Assembly (NCBI GenBank): GCA_012729725.1
Contig: JAAYCO010000224.1
Location: forward strand, 1 to 32,005
DNA length: 32,005 bases
DNA from: Planctomycetota bacterium
Lineage (GTDB): Bacteria > Planctomycetota > Phycisphaerae > SM23-33
Direction of reading: 5' to 3'
Part shown: positions 7,771 through 19,871 of the stretch, one piece after another
Numbering within the stretch: the stretch's first letter is position 1
Layout of the letters: each line of letters opens with the position of its first letter
Position numbers and translations under genes: made by a program
The notes under the pieces: model-generated
Told to the model about the DNA's origin: nothing
Databases searched by the model: none
The model's input: the letters and a program-made list of their open reading frames with translations, nothing else

Positions 7771-8796
7771 ATGAGTGGCAACTGCATCGACGTTTTGGTT
7801 GTCAGCCGCGACGACTCGTTCCTGGATGCAGCAGGCGAAGTATTGCGGTCGGCCGGATGCAACGTAACATGTCAGAAGGACGTTTCGCAAGTCGCAACCG
7901 ATTGCGGCGCCAATAAGGCCGTGATGGTTGCCTATTGTCCTATCGAAGAAATTCGCTGCATGCTCGGCGCCGGTTCCGGACGCAGTCACAAGGTGATTCT
8001 CGTTTCGGATGACAGCTCGTGCATGATGATCGCCGAGGCGCTTCGGCTTGGAGCATACGACTACTTCCAGACGCCGGTTGACTTTCACGACCTTGCCGAG
8101 GCAGTGGTTCGCGCGTGCCAGGATGACTGCCTGCCGCCCGAACTGCCCAAAAAGGCAGCTCAGGCGATGCAGCAGAACGGTTCGTTCCGCAACGCATCGC
8201 TGGAGACGGTTCGCGCCCTGGTGCGAGCGGTCGAGGCGAAGGATCCCTTCACTCGCAGGCACAGCGACAATGTTGCCTCATACGCCACACAGATCGCCCG
8301 CCTGATGGGCATGAGCGAAGCGGACGTCGAAACCGTTCGCGTTGCCGCCCCGCTGCACGACGTTGGCATGATCGGCGTGCCGGATGAGATACTGACCAAG
8401 GCCGGGCCGCTGACCGAGACGGAATTCGAGCATATTCGCCGCCACCCCGCCTTGGGCGCTCACATTCTCGAACAGATCGGCGTGTTCGCCACCGAGGCGC
8501 ATATTGTTCGCCACCATCATGAGCGGTGGGACGGCAGAGGCTATCCCGACTGCCTGGCCCGCGAAGAAAGCCCGCTTGGCGCAAGGGTTCTATTCATCGC
8601 CGACTCGATAGACGCGATGCTCATGCCGCGAAGCTACAGAAATGCATATCCCATCGAGAAGATGATGGATGAGCTTGCCAGGTGCGCCGGAAGGCAGTTC
8701 GATCCGGCGATTGCCGCCAAGGTGCTGCAATGGTGCGACAACCATCGTGAAGATTTCGTCCTGCCGCAACCTCCCGCTGAATCATGCGTTCAGTGA
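7771..8796 (+). CDS. HD-GYP cyclic-di-GMP phosphodiesterase with degenerate receiver domain
   Basis: Residues 5-115 have the receiver (REC) fold pattern and an acidic 'SRDDS' start, but the phosphoacceptor position reads 'AVMVAYCP' (about Ala54) and the conserved lysine is replaced in 'YFQTPVD' (Thr101). It is therefore a pseudo-receiver that should not accept phosphate in the usual way. Residues 140-330 are an HD-GYP domain with HD at 196-197, 'RHHHERWDGRGYP' at 247-259 and 'ADSIDAML', so the hydrolase metal site looks complete. The predicted activity is c-di-GMP breakdown in the cytoplasm, switched by something other than phosphorylation. The ribosome-binding site is weak (TAGGGC). No partner kinase gene is adjacent. 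Confidence 0.92.
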   Translation: MSGNCIDVLVVSRDDSFLDAAGEVLRSAGCNVTCQKDVSQVATDCGANKAVMVAYCPIEEIRCMLGAGSGRSHKVILVSDDSSCMMIAEALRLGAYDYFQTPVDFHDLAEAVVRACQDDCLPPELPKKAAQAMQQNGSFRNASLETVRALVRAVEAKDPFTRRHSDNVASYATQIARLMGMSEADVETVRVAAPLHDVGMIGVPDEILTKAGPLTETEFEHIRRHPALGAHILEQIGVFATEAHIVRHHHERWDGRGYPDCLAREESPLGARVLFIADSIDAMLMPRSYRNAYPIEKMMDELARCAGRQFDPAIAAKVLQWCDNHREDFVLPQPPAESCVQ

Positions 8797-8841
8797 GCAG
8801 TCGGACCTGAGCATATTGCACAAGCCCACCGAAAGGCCGGC

Positions 8842-8870
8842 TTCATTCCTGCCGAAGTACTCTGTATAAT
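8842..8870 (+). promoter_or_regulatory. Promoter of glmS
   Basis: TTCATT (8842-8847), a 17-nt spacer and a perfect -10 TATAAT (8865-8870) lie upstream of glmS. The predicted start near 8877 leaves an ~80-nt leader, long enough for RNA-level control. Confidence 0.5.
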
Positions 8871-8902
8871 GCCGCTGGCATCCATCTCGTATGGTCCAAA
8901 GA

Positions 8903-8926
8903 CGCCATGGCCCCGCGAGCATGGCG
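8903..8926 (+). other. Hairpin in the glmS leader
   Basis: CGCCATG (8903-8909) and CATGGCG (8920-8926) form a perfect 7-bp stem with a 10-nt loop, ending 17 nt before the glmS ribosome-binding site. The conserved core of the glmS ribozyme is not recognisable, so this is only a candidate leader structure. Confidence 0.4.
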
Positions 8927-8957
8927 CTGGGTCGGGTGATCCTCAAGGAGCCTCTGC

Positions 8958-13002
<4,045 letters not shown>

Positions 13003-13062
13003 ACTGCTCTCCTTGTAGATAACAGCAGACAACTCGCTGCAAGTGCGCCCCGCATCCGCGGC

Positions 13063-15243
13063 CTATGCGTCCCTTGCCAGCTCGACGAGGTGAATCATCC
13101 AGTTGGCAAGCCGGACCTGGGCTTCGCAACCGGCCTTCAAGCCTATCGTGTGATATCGCAAGGCCAATTCATGCGCTTTGTCGAATTGCCCGCGGTCGAT
13201 GAGTCCCTTTATTGCGGCAGCCACCCAGAAAGGCGGGGCCTTACGGCTCCAGAAGTAGTGCATTTCCTCCATGCAGCGTTTGTCAGGGCTGACGCCCCAG
13301 CGAACCGTCTCATATTTCTGAAACTGTGCAAGCAGCTCGTCGGCGTCGGCCACCACCGGCGATGCGCAGCGGCTGGCGTAATCCGCAGCGGCCTGGCGAA
13401 CCCATTCATCCTGGGGGTAGAGCCATTCCAGCGCGATGTAGAACGACGCCGATTCCGGGCTTGGCGCCTGACGATCATAGCTGTCAAAAAGGAACCACAG
13501 CATCCTGGAAAGGGGATCCCAGCAGAGCGTCTTTTCCAGCACCTCTCGATAGTCGCTCTTGTGTGTGATCAAATCCATTTGAGCCAGAAAAACGCGGTAG
13601 GGATACGAATTCTCCCATTTCGTGTTCCTGTAAAAGGTTTTCTCGATGGCGTTGAGATCCACGCTTTTGCCCTGGCTCACATCGGCATAGGCGTCAAGCA
13701 GAACGGCCGATATGCCCAACTTCTCGCGCCTGTCCCGGAGGATCTGGTCTAGCACCTTAACTTTGCCGGAGACTGCTGCGGAAATGCCCGCGTGCTGAAG
13801 TATGCTTTCGTGCTGGTCAACCTTGCTTTGGCGGGCTTTGTATATCTTGTTGAATTGCGCGACTGATTCCGCCCAGTGGTTCGTCTGTTGAAGGGCCAAC
13901 GGAAGCCAATTGAAGGCTGTGCCCTGGCTGTGTTTTTCGAAATATTCGTCCCATATCGGCTTTATGAGCGAATAGCCCTCTTGGTACAGACCCAGATGAC
14001 AAAGGGCCTGTCCCAGATGTAGTTCAACATTCCGTTTCTTTCCAGGGCTCGGCAGGAACTTGTTGCGGAGGGCAGCCACATACATACTTGCCCCCATAAA
14101 AGGATCATCCCTATTGTAGTAGTAGATGTGCCCTAACTCCACTAGCAGCCAACGACAGTGGACGTATCTGGCAGCCGCTTTTTCCATAAGCCCAATATCT
14201 TCATCAGTATATTTTACGTGCTTGTTGTGAAGTTTGATGTGCAGAATGCTTGGATTCGCCGGTCCGACCAGGTTTTGGGCATGGCTGACCCACTTACGGA
14301 ACTTCTCCGTGAATGCCGGATAGGACGCTTCCTCATCGGAAAGGTCATTGAGCGCCGCTTCAATCAGATAGTCGTCAAGCGCCCGGGCCATGTTCAGAAT
14401 GTAGTCTTCTCGAATACCATCATCCCATTGCTTCTGATTAAAATACCAGTACCTCACCTCCGCGAAGCCGGGGTCGCGCTGGAGTATTCTCCGGTACACG
14501 GCGAATTCGGCATCGGATTTCTCCTCCAGAAATGCCGCGGCGCCCAAATCCCGAATCGACTTAAAATCACTGCATCTCTTCTTCTTCAAATGCCGCACAA
14601 GCGCATCAGACGGTTCATACCCCAGGATGCGCATCGCATCGGCAGCCATGTCGCCAAGCAGTTCAAAATAGTCCCTCGGCCGGGGATAGGGCTGCAAGAG
14701 AATGGCTCGCCCTGAACGATCGTAGACTTCTAACAGGCCCGAGTACCCGGCATCGGTCTTGCGCAGCAGTCCGCCGATAGCATGCGTGGCGTCCCAATAC
14801 TCGATCTGCTTGGCTATGATTCGCCTGTCGTATCGCCGCCGCATCGGGGCCATAATCTTGCGGCTGCGTTTGAAGGTGAAATACGCATGTGTTGCGCAGT
14901 AGCAGCCGTCCGCCCAATCCAATGCGTTTGAAAGAAGAAATGAAAACGCCGCCGCCTCGTGCCCTACATCATCGCCCTCCCCCGACATGTACCTGAAAGG
15001 AAGCGTCAGGTGGTTGAAACCCGCATCTTCGAAAGGCTCATGTTTGAAGGCCGGAAATCTGGCCGCAAGCTCTTCGAGCGTATACTCGCGCAGGGGCAGC
15101 TTGGGCGCATCCGCAAGCGGCCATTTCACCGGCAACGGAATCGCCTCGGAAAGATTCGATTGCGTCGCGGCCTTCTGAGTTTCCTGCGACCACGCGGCTG
15201 CGCAAAACAACAGCACGCACGTCCCCATCATGCAACGTCTCAT
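13063..15243 (-). CDS. Large exported protein of unknown function, copy A of a tandem pair (TolB-like/TPR-like)
   Basis: This 726-residue protein starts MRRCMMGTCVLLFCAAAWSQ, a signal peptide almost identical to that of copy B, with CGAGGAG 6 nt before the ATG. The N-terminal half shares long runs with copy B ('HLTLPFRY', 'DYFELLGDMAADAMR', 'LVRHLKKKRC'), including the conserved CYC within 'DWADGCYCA'. The C-terminal half is helical and repeat-like and has diverged more, though both end 'ANWMIHLVELARD'. It lies 67 bp after the PDZ pseudoprotease gene and 60 bp before copy B, all in one direction. Location is probably periplasmic or surface. A scaffold or substrate-binding role beside the HtrA protease is inferred, not shown. 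Confidence 0.85.
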   Translation of the reverse strand: MRRCMMGTCVLLFCAAAWSQETQKAATQSNLSEAIPLPVKWPLADAPKLPLREYTLEELAARFPAFKHEPFEDAGFNHLTLPFRYMSGEGDDVGHEAAAFSFLLSNALDWADGCYCATHAYFTFKRSRKIMAPMRRRYDRRIIAKQIEYWDATHAIGGLLRKTDAGYSGLLEVYDRSGRAILLQPYPRPRDYFELLGDMAADAMRILGYEPSDALVRHLKKKRCSDFKSIRDLGAAAFLEEKSDAEFAVYRRILQRDPGFAEVRYWYFNQKQWDDGIREDYILNMARALDDYLIEAALNDLSDEEASYPAFTEKFRKWVSHAQNLVGPANPSILHIKLHNKHVKYTDEDIGLMEKAAARYVHCRWLLVELGHIYYYNRDDPFMGASMYVAALRNKFLPSPGKKRNVELHLGQALCHLGLYQEGYSLIKPIWDEYFEKHSQGTAFNWLPLALQQTNHWAESVAQFNKIYKARQSKVDQHESILQHAGISAAVSGKVKVLDQILRDRREKLGISAVLLDAYADVSQGKSVDLNAIEKTFYRNTKWENSYPYRVFLAQMDLITHKSDYREVLEKTLCWDPLSRMLWFLFDSYDRQAPSPESASFYIALEWLYPQDEWVRQAAADYASRCASPVVADADELLAQFQKYETVRWGVSPDKRCMEEMHYFWSRKAPPFWVAAAIKGLIDRGQFDKAHELALRYHTIGLKAGCEAQVRLANWMIHLVELARDA

Positions 15244-15310
15244 ACTGCTCTCCTCGTAGAGAACAACAGACGGCTTGCTGCTATTGTCCCGGGCAACTCA
15301 CGTTTTGCAT

Positions 15311-17407
15311 TTACATTCCGGCGGGTGAGTCCAGAAGAATCTTGACCGTCCTGCCTCGCATCATGCGGACGATAGTGAATCTCAGTTCCTTCTGGTCTTC
15401 AAGAGCCTTCTTGAAATCCTCGATGGTGTTCACCGGGCTGTCATTAACATGCGTGACTATCTCGAACGGCTTCAGGCCCGCGACGGACGCCTTTGAGCCC
15501 GGCGTTATGTTGGAGATTATGACGCCCGGCTGGTCCGCCATACGCTGGAAGTATCGCCGCGCCTCGTATGTCAAGTCGCGCACGGTCAGCCCCAGCGGAT
15601 CCGATGCGAACCTCTGGGCTGATTCATAGTGCTCGGGGCTTTGCACTATCTCCATCTCGGCTGTGCAAAGCTTGTTGTCGCGGAAGTACTCCAGGTTGAA
15701 CTTTCTGCCAAAGCCCAGATCCGTAAGCGCGCGTGTAAGCGAATTCTCCGCCGAAGCCCACGGCGTGGGAACCTGGTCGTAGTATTGCTCGGGTATTTCG
15801 TCAAGCCTGTCCCACGGGAACGCACCGCTGAATCCGCCGGAGTCAACTTCAAGCTCGATCGGCTTGGGCTCTCCCGCCACGTGAAGGCGAAGGATTATGT
15901 CGCCCTGTCGAAGCCCTGCCTTGTCCGCGGGGGATTCGGGATAGACATAGGACACTATCCCGCCCGTCTCGCCGTCGCTTGTGAGATGCGCAACGTTGTT
16001 TACTCTTGCAAGTTCACGATCGAGCGGCTGAAGTTCAACGCCCAACCATGCAAGGCGGCCTTCCTGCGCCTGGCTCAGCGGCGCGTTGTTAGGATCGCAG
16101 TTCGCCGCAAGATCGCTCAGGACGCCGCGGATCTCGCGGGCCGCAATATTCACGTCTTCACGTGAGCTGTACCTGCTTCTTGCTGAAACCTTGAGCCGGC
16201 GCTGGGCGGGAAGAACCACAAGTTCTCCACTTGGCAGGAAGTAGAAAGCGCCCTCGTCGGCGTTGGCGAATGCGGGCTCAAGCCGGCTGCGCCATCCCTC
16301 GCCAAAACCGCTGATGCGATTGTGAAGCAGATAGGTAACCCGCTGCTCGCCCTGAACAAGCACGCGAACACAGAGCAGCAGCTTGTTTTCGAGCGAGGTG
16401 ACGTCAACGTCCGCAAGCTTGATCGTCGTCTGCCTTGGTTCCTTCAGATTGGCCACCAGGCAGCCGTAGTCGTTAAGCGAGCCGGCAAAGTCGGCGTCGA
16501 TGTCTTTGTCGGGGAAAGAGACGATGATTCGTTCAAGCCTAGCAGTCACAGCCGGGCCGATGTTCGCCAGCACGAGCAATTTCTGAGGCTCGACCAGCAC
16601 GCCAACGGCCTGAATAACCGTCGCCTCGTCATCCTCGCTCATGCCGCGAGATGACGGCGCCTTGCGGCGCGGGCTGCGAAGGTTCATCGTGACTTTCACA
16701 AGCGCGGCGTCAGCCTGCTGGGACAACTCCCGCAGCATCTCGGTTAAATCAGACTGGCTGTAGCTGGCCAGGCTCAGGGGCGAGCCTTTCCACGAATCAT
16801 CGGATGGAAGCATGCCTTCAAACATCATGCCAACGGGAACGCCGTCGTTGTTGACGACGATGGCGTCCGATGTTGAAGTCAGGAACTCGCCTCCGTCCAG
16901 CGTCATCGTCGGGGTGGTGGTCATGCTTGTATCTTGAAGAATCCAGCGCCCGTCCCGTTTGTTCATGGTGATGGTGCTATAGGGGCTTTTGGCGGTGGGG
17001 TCGAATTCCAGCGGCACGGCGGTTTCGAATTCACCGTCCATCTCCAGGTAAACGGCGGCATTATCCCTGGCGTATGCGATCGGCTTGGCGGGAATTCTGT
17101 CATCTCCGCGGCGGACGTGAATCTCCTTGACGAACCTGGGATCTATCAGCGGGTCCGCGCTGATGACCATCCTTGAGGTCAGCAGCATGCCGCCCTTTTC
17201 CAGCGGCCTCTCGTCGGCAACCAGGTGTTCGTGAGCCGTCTGGCCTTCATCGTATTGCAGCGTGTATTCAACTACTACCGCCGACGGCGCAATCTTCCTC
17301 AACAGCTCGAGGGAATCGCCATCTCCCATGGCGGCCGATGCGCCGGTGGCGCAAAAGGCTAGAAGGCTGGCGATCGTCAACATCGATGTCTTTATCGTGC
17401 CGTTCAT
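15311..17407 (-). CDS. Exported HtrA-like pseudoprotease with two PDZ domains
   Basis: The 698-residue product has a signal peptide (residues 1-26, ending 'ATGASAAM') and begins like HtrA ('LRKIAPSAVVVEY'). Two regions, about residues 30-225 and 235-345, follow the trypsin-like fold pattern, but the catalytic His motif (TNxHV) is replaced by 'LLTSRMVISAD' in the first. The GNSGGP loop reads 'STSDAIVVNNDG', keeping perhaps the serine but not the glycines. Two PDZ domains follow, at about 450-570 ('WLGVELQPL...SPADKAGLRQGDII') and 590-690 ('GVIISNITPGSKASVAGLKP'). It starts 11 bp after the HtrA gene, with CGGAG 6 nt before its ATG, so the two are surely co-transcribed. A regulatory or substrate-presenting partner of the active protease is inferred. 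Confidence 0.85.
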   Translation of the reverse strand: MNGTIKTSMLTIASLLAFCATGASAAMGDGDSLELLRKIAPSAVVVEYTLQYDEGQTAHEHLVADERPLEKGGMLLTSRMVISADPLIDPRFVKEIHVRRGDDRIPAKPIAYARDNAAVYLEMDGEFETAVPLEFDPTAKSPYSTITMNKRDGRWILQDTSMTTTPTMTLDGGEFLTSTSDAIVVNNDGVPVGMMFEGMLPSDDSWKGSPLSLASYSQSDLTEMLRELSQQADAALVKVTMNLRSPRRKAPSSRGMSEDDEATVIQAVGVLVEPQKLLVLANIGPAVTARLERIIVSFPDKDIDADFAGSLNDYGCLVANLKEPRQTTIKLADVDVTSLENKLLLCVRVLVQGEQRVTYLLHNRISGFGEGWRSRLEPAFANADEGAFYFLPSGELVVLPAQRRLKVSARSRYSSREDVNIAAREIRGVLSDLAANCDPNNAPLSQAQEGRLAWLGVELQPLDRELARVNNVAHLTSDGETGGIVSYVYPESPADKAGLRQGDIILRLHVAGEPKPIELEVDSGGFSGAFPWDRLDEIPEQYYDQVPTPWASAENSLTRALTDLGFGRKFNLEYFRDNKLCTAEMEIVQSPEHYESAQRFASDPLGLTVRDLTYEARRYFQRMADQPGVIISNITPGSKASVAGLKPFEIVTHVNDSPVNTIEDFKKALEDQKELRFTIVRMMRGRTVKILLDSPAGM

Positions 17408-17418
17408 TGCGTTCTCCG

Positions 17419-18798
17419 TTATCGCTTTTCGTAATCGCGTGAGAAGTCGAGCACTATCTGCCTTAAAAGCCCGTTGCGAAGCACTGTCATCACCATCTTG
17501 TGCTGCGATTCGATGTTGTCCAGCGCCTTCTTGTGCATATCCTTCAAGTCCTCAAGGCTGTTCACTTCCTGAGAGTCAATGGTGAGGATAATGTCGTTGG
17601 GCCGAAGTCCGGCGTTGGAAGCATTGCCGGGCTGGTTGACGCCGTAGATGAACACGCCGGTGTTGCGGTGGAAGTACAGGTCGGGATTGTCGAACTGGTT
17701 GATGGTCTTGACGGTCATGTCCCATCGGGGGCAGTCAAGCTCCTCGCCCTCAACCCGGCCTTTTTCGCGGGGCGTGACCATAACCTTCATTACTTCCTGG
17801 CCTCGCTGGAATTCGATTTCGACTTCCTGGTGCATCGGCAGCATGCCAAGGTGGTTTCGGATGATAGGCAGCGATTCTTCGGTCAAGCCGGTAATCGGCA
17901 TGCCGCCGACCTTGAGAATTCTGTCTCGCGGCTTGATTCCCGCGTTGCGGGCGGGGCTATCTGGATCCGTGGACCCGACGATCACGCCCTGGTCGCCGTC
18001 AAAGTACATGTTGCGGTCGAAGTCCTTGATCGGCTGAAGCTGAAGTCCAAGCCAGCTCCAGTTGACCTTTCCGAACTTGCGAATCTGATCGACGATCTGA
18101 CTGACGGTCAATGAAGGTATGGCGAACCCGACATCGCCGCCGTACATCACACCCCTGGTGTTGATGCCGACGATCTCGCCGTTGGTGTTGATCAGCGGGC
18201 CGCCGCTGTTGCCGGGGCTGATGGAAGCGTCTGTCTGCAACCACAGGCTGTACTCGCTGTTTTCCGGCAGAAATCGCTTCGTGCATGAGATAATGCCTAT
18301 CGACACGCTGCGGTTAAGCCCCCACGGAGCGCCCATCGCCATGACGAAGTCGCCTTCTTTAAGAAGGCTTGAATCTCCCAGCTTCGCATATGGCAGCGGC
18401 TCGGCTTTGTTTGGCAACTCGAGTTTGAGCAGTGCAAGGTCGGTATCCTTGTCTGTTCCGATGATCCTGGCGTTAAGCCCCCTGCCGTCGGACAGCAGAC
18501 AGCGGACCTCGACGGCCTTGTCAACCACGTGCCAGTTTGTCAGCAACTCGCCGTCGGGCGATATCAACACGCCGCTACCGCTGACCTTACCGGTGACCTT
18601 TCTTCCGCTACTGAGCGTTTCTCGCAGGCAGTTGATGAACACTACCGACGGGAATACTTTGTCCTTGGCGTCCTGGACCACATCGCGGAAGTCCATGTAT
18701 TCGGCGCCCCCGGCAGAAGATACTTCCTGGGCGCAAAGCCCGCCGGTGGAAACCACAAGAAACGCAGCCAGCGAAAGCTTCAGGATGGTGCTTGTCAT
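17419..18798 (-). CDS. HtrA/DegP-type serine protease with two PDZ domains
   Basis: This is an exported S1C protease, expected to degrade or chaperone misfolded envelope proteins. From the ATG at 18798 it has 459 residues and a signal peptide (MTSTILKLSLAAFLVVSTGG, cut near LCAQ). The catalytic triad is intact: His90 in 'TNWHVV', Asp120 in 'DTDLALLK' and Ser198 in 'SPGNSGGPLI'. PDZ1 spans about 250-345 and PDZ2 about 370-455. Longer readings start at TTG 18816 or ATG 18804, but CGGAG lies 7 nt before the 18798 ATG. It leads a run of four exported-protein genes with an 11-bp gap to the next. No clear promoter was found; TATCAT (18867-18872) is a weak -10 candidate. Confidence 0.95.
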   Translation of the reverse strand: MTSTILKLSLAAFLVVSTGGLCAQEVSSAGGAEYMDFRDVVQDAKDKVFPSVVFINCLRETLSSGRKVTGKVSGSGVLISPDGELLTNWHVVDKAVEVRCLLSDGRGLNARIIGTDKDTDLALLKLELPNKAEPLPYAKLGDSSLLKEGDFVMAMGAPWGLNRSVSIGIISCTKRFLPENSEYSLWLQTDASISPGNSGGPLINTNGEIVGINTRGVMYGGDVGFAIPSLTVSQIVDQIRKFGKVNWSWLGLQLQPIKDFDRNMYFDGDQGVIVGSTDPDSPARNAGIKPRDRILKVGGMPITGLTEESLPIIRNHLGMLPMHQEVEIEFQRGQEVMKVMVTPREKGRVEGEELDCPRWDMTVKTINQFDNPDLYFHRNTGVFIYGVNQPGNASNAGLRPNDIILTIDSQEVNSLEDLKDMHKKALDNIESQHKMVMTVLRNGLLRQIVLDFSRDYEKR

Positions 18799-18941
18799 GA
18801 TCATGCTCCGTCGCAAGGTCTTATCTCCCGCGCCTCAGGTGGCGCCCGTGGCAAACGCAGGAAGACATGATACAAGAACGCCCGGGCGATTCAGAAGCTT
18901 AATTAGCAAACCATGTTGGCGTGAATCATCGCCGAAAATGC

Positions 18942-18970
18942 TTGAGATGGGCTCAAACCCTAAATAGACT
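18942..18970 (+). promoter_or_regulatory. Sigma70-like promoter of the tRNA-binding protein gene
   Basis: TTGAGA (18942-18947), a 17-nt spacer and TAGACT (18965-18970) lie upstream of the ATG at 18991. The -10 matches that of pheS. The predicted leader is about 14 nt. Confidence 0.6.
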
Positions 18971-18990
18971 TGCCAAAACGAGGTGTACAA

Positions 18991-19350
18991 ATGACTGAAG
19001 CACAGCAGGAAAAACCGCTGATATCCTATGATGATTTCGCAAAGCTCGACCTTCGCATAGCGCGTGTGCTGGAGGTTTCCGAGCATCCCAACGCCGACAA
19101 GCTTTACGTTTTGAAGGTTGATATTGCCGGCGTCGAGCGGCAGGTGGTGGCCGGGCTTCGGCCTTACATGCCCCCTGAGGCGCTACTGGGCAGGAACATC
19201 GTTGTGGTGGCGAATCTTGAACCGCGGAAGATGCGCGGCATTGAATCGCAGGGCATGCTGCTGGCCGCCTCGCATGAAGAAGGCGACTCGCGGCAGGTGG
19301 TTATTATTACGACGGACGGGCAGGTTCCATCAGGCTCGACGGTCGCTTGA
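18991..19350 (+). CDS. Stand-alone tRNA-binding domain protein (MetRS C-terminal/beta-subunit type)
   Basis: The 119-residue protein is a single EMAP-II/Arc1p-type OB fold: 'YDDFAKLDLRIARVLEVSEHP', 'ADKLYVLKVDI', 'VVAGLRPYMPPEALLGRNIVVVANL' and 'KMRGIESQGMLLAAS'. This matches the C-terminal tRNA-binding domain of methionyl-tRNA synthetase better than the CsaA chaperone. It may act in trans on a MetRS lacking this domain, but no metG is in the window. The ATG at 18991 has GAGGTG upstream; a TTG at 18970 extends the frame but overlaps the -10. It has its own promoter, and its 3' end overlaps the convergent response-regulator gene by 21 bp. Confidence 0.9.
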   Translation: MTEAQQEKPLISYDDFAKLDLRIARVLEVSEHPNADKLYVLKVDIAGVERQVVAGLRPYMPPEALLGRNIVVVANLEPRKMRGIESQGMLLAASHEEGDSRQVVIITTDGQVPSGSTVA

Positions 19351-19785
19351 GGGGCCTTCCCTCTGGCGGGCGTCGTTTTCGTCGCCGGCCTCGTCGATAA
19401 GGTGGCGAATGGCGTCAACTACTTCATCGGGATCAAAAGGCTTGACGAAGTATCCATCCGCCCCGGCCTCGAAACCGCGACGGCGGCAATCCTCGCTGTC
19501 CAGAGCGGTGACTATGACTACAGGCAACTTCTGCCCGTTACGGTGCTTGAGTTGCTGACAACACTCGAAGCCGTCCATCTCGGGCAGCATGATGTCCAGC
19601 AACACCGCATCGGCGTGCTGGTGCGAGAAAACTTCCAGCGCCTCGACGCCGGTGTAGGCCGCAACGGTGTCAAGGCCATGAACAGCCAGCAGCTCGCGCT
19701 GAAGCTCGTTCATTTCAACATCGTCTTCAACGACCATAACGACCGGTCGATGGCTTATGGCGCCAGGCACAAAAATACCTGCCAA
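19330..19785 (-). CDS. Single-domain response regulator (CheY-like)
   Basis: The 151-residue protein is one canonical receiver domain: acidic pocket 'VVEDD' (Glu20-Asp21-Asp22), phosphoacceptor Asp64 in 'AVLLDIMLPEMDGF', 'VIVTA', and the conserved lysine in 'YFVKPFD'. There is no output domain; a short charged tail of about 20 residues follows. It should act through protein-protein contacts downstream of an unlinked histidine kinase. The start is uncertain: TTG at 19785 has GAGGGC 5 nt upstream, and GTG at 19770 with AGG upstream is an alternative; no ATG fits before the receiver fold. Its gene ends 21 bp inside the 3' end of the tRNA-binding protein gene. Confidence 0.9.
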   Translation of the reverse strand: MAGIFVPGAISHRPVVMVVEDDVEMNELQRELLAVHGLDTVAAYTGVEALEVFSHQHADAVLLDIMLPEMDGFECCQQLKHRNGQKLPVVIVTALDSEDCRRRGFEAGADGYFVKPFDPDEVVDAIRHLIDEAGDENDARQREGPSSDRRA

Positions 19786-19839
19786 TCAGCCCTCGATGGG
19801 GCTTGGTTGTTATCAAAGCTCAAGGATGCCGCTCCACAC

Positions 19840-19845
19840 TATAAT
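19840..19845 (+). promoter_or_regulatory. Candidate -10 element in a divergent promoter region
   Basis: A perfect TATAAT (19840-19845) lies 26 nt before the ATG at 19872, without a convincing -35. On the other strand TATAGT (near 19846-19851) could serve the divergent response-regulator gene, so the 86-bp gap probably holds both promoters. Confidence 0.4.
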
Positions 19846-19871
19846 ACTATACGATTCATGCGGGTGAGGTA

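Noticed and set aside
8877-8957. glmS self-cleaving ribozyme
   Set aside because: The leader is too short and lacks the conserved core; the ribozyme is also mostly confined to Firmicutes-like bacteria.
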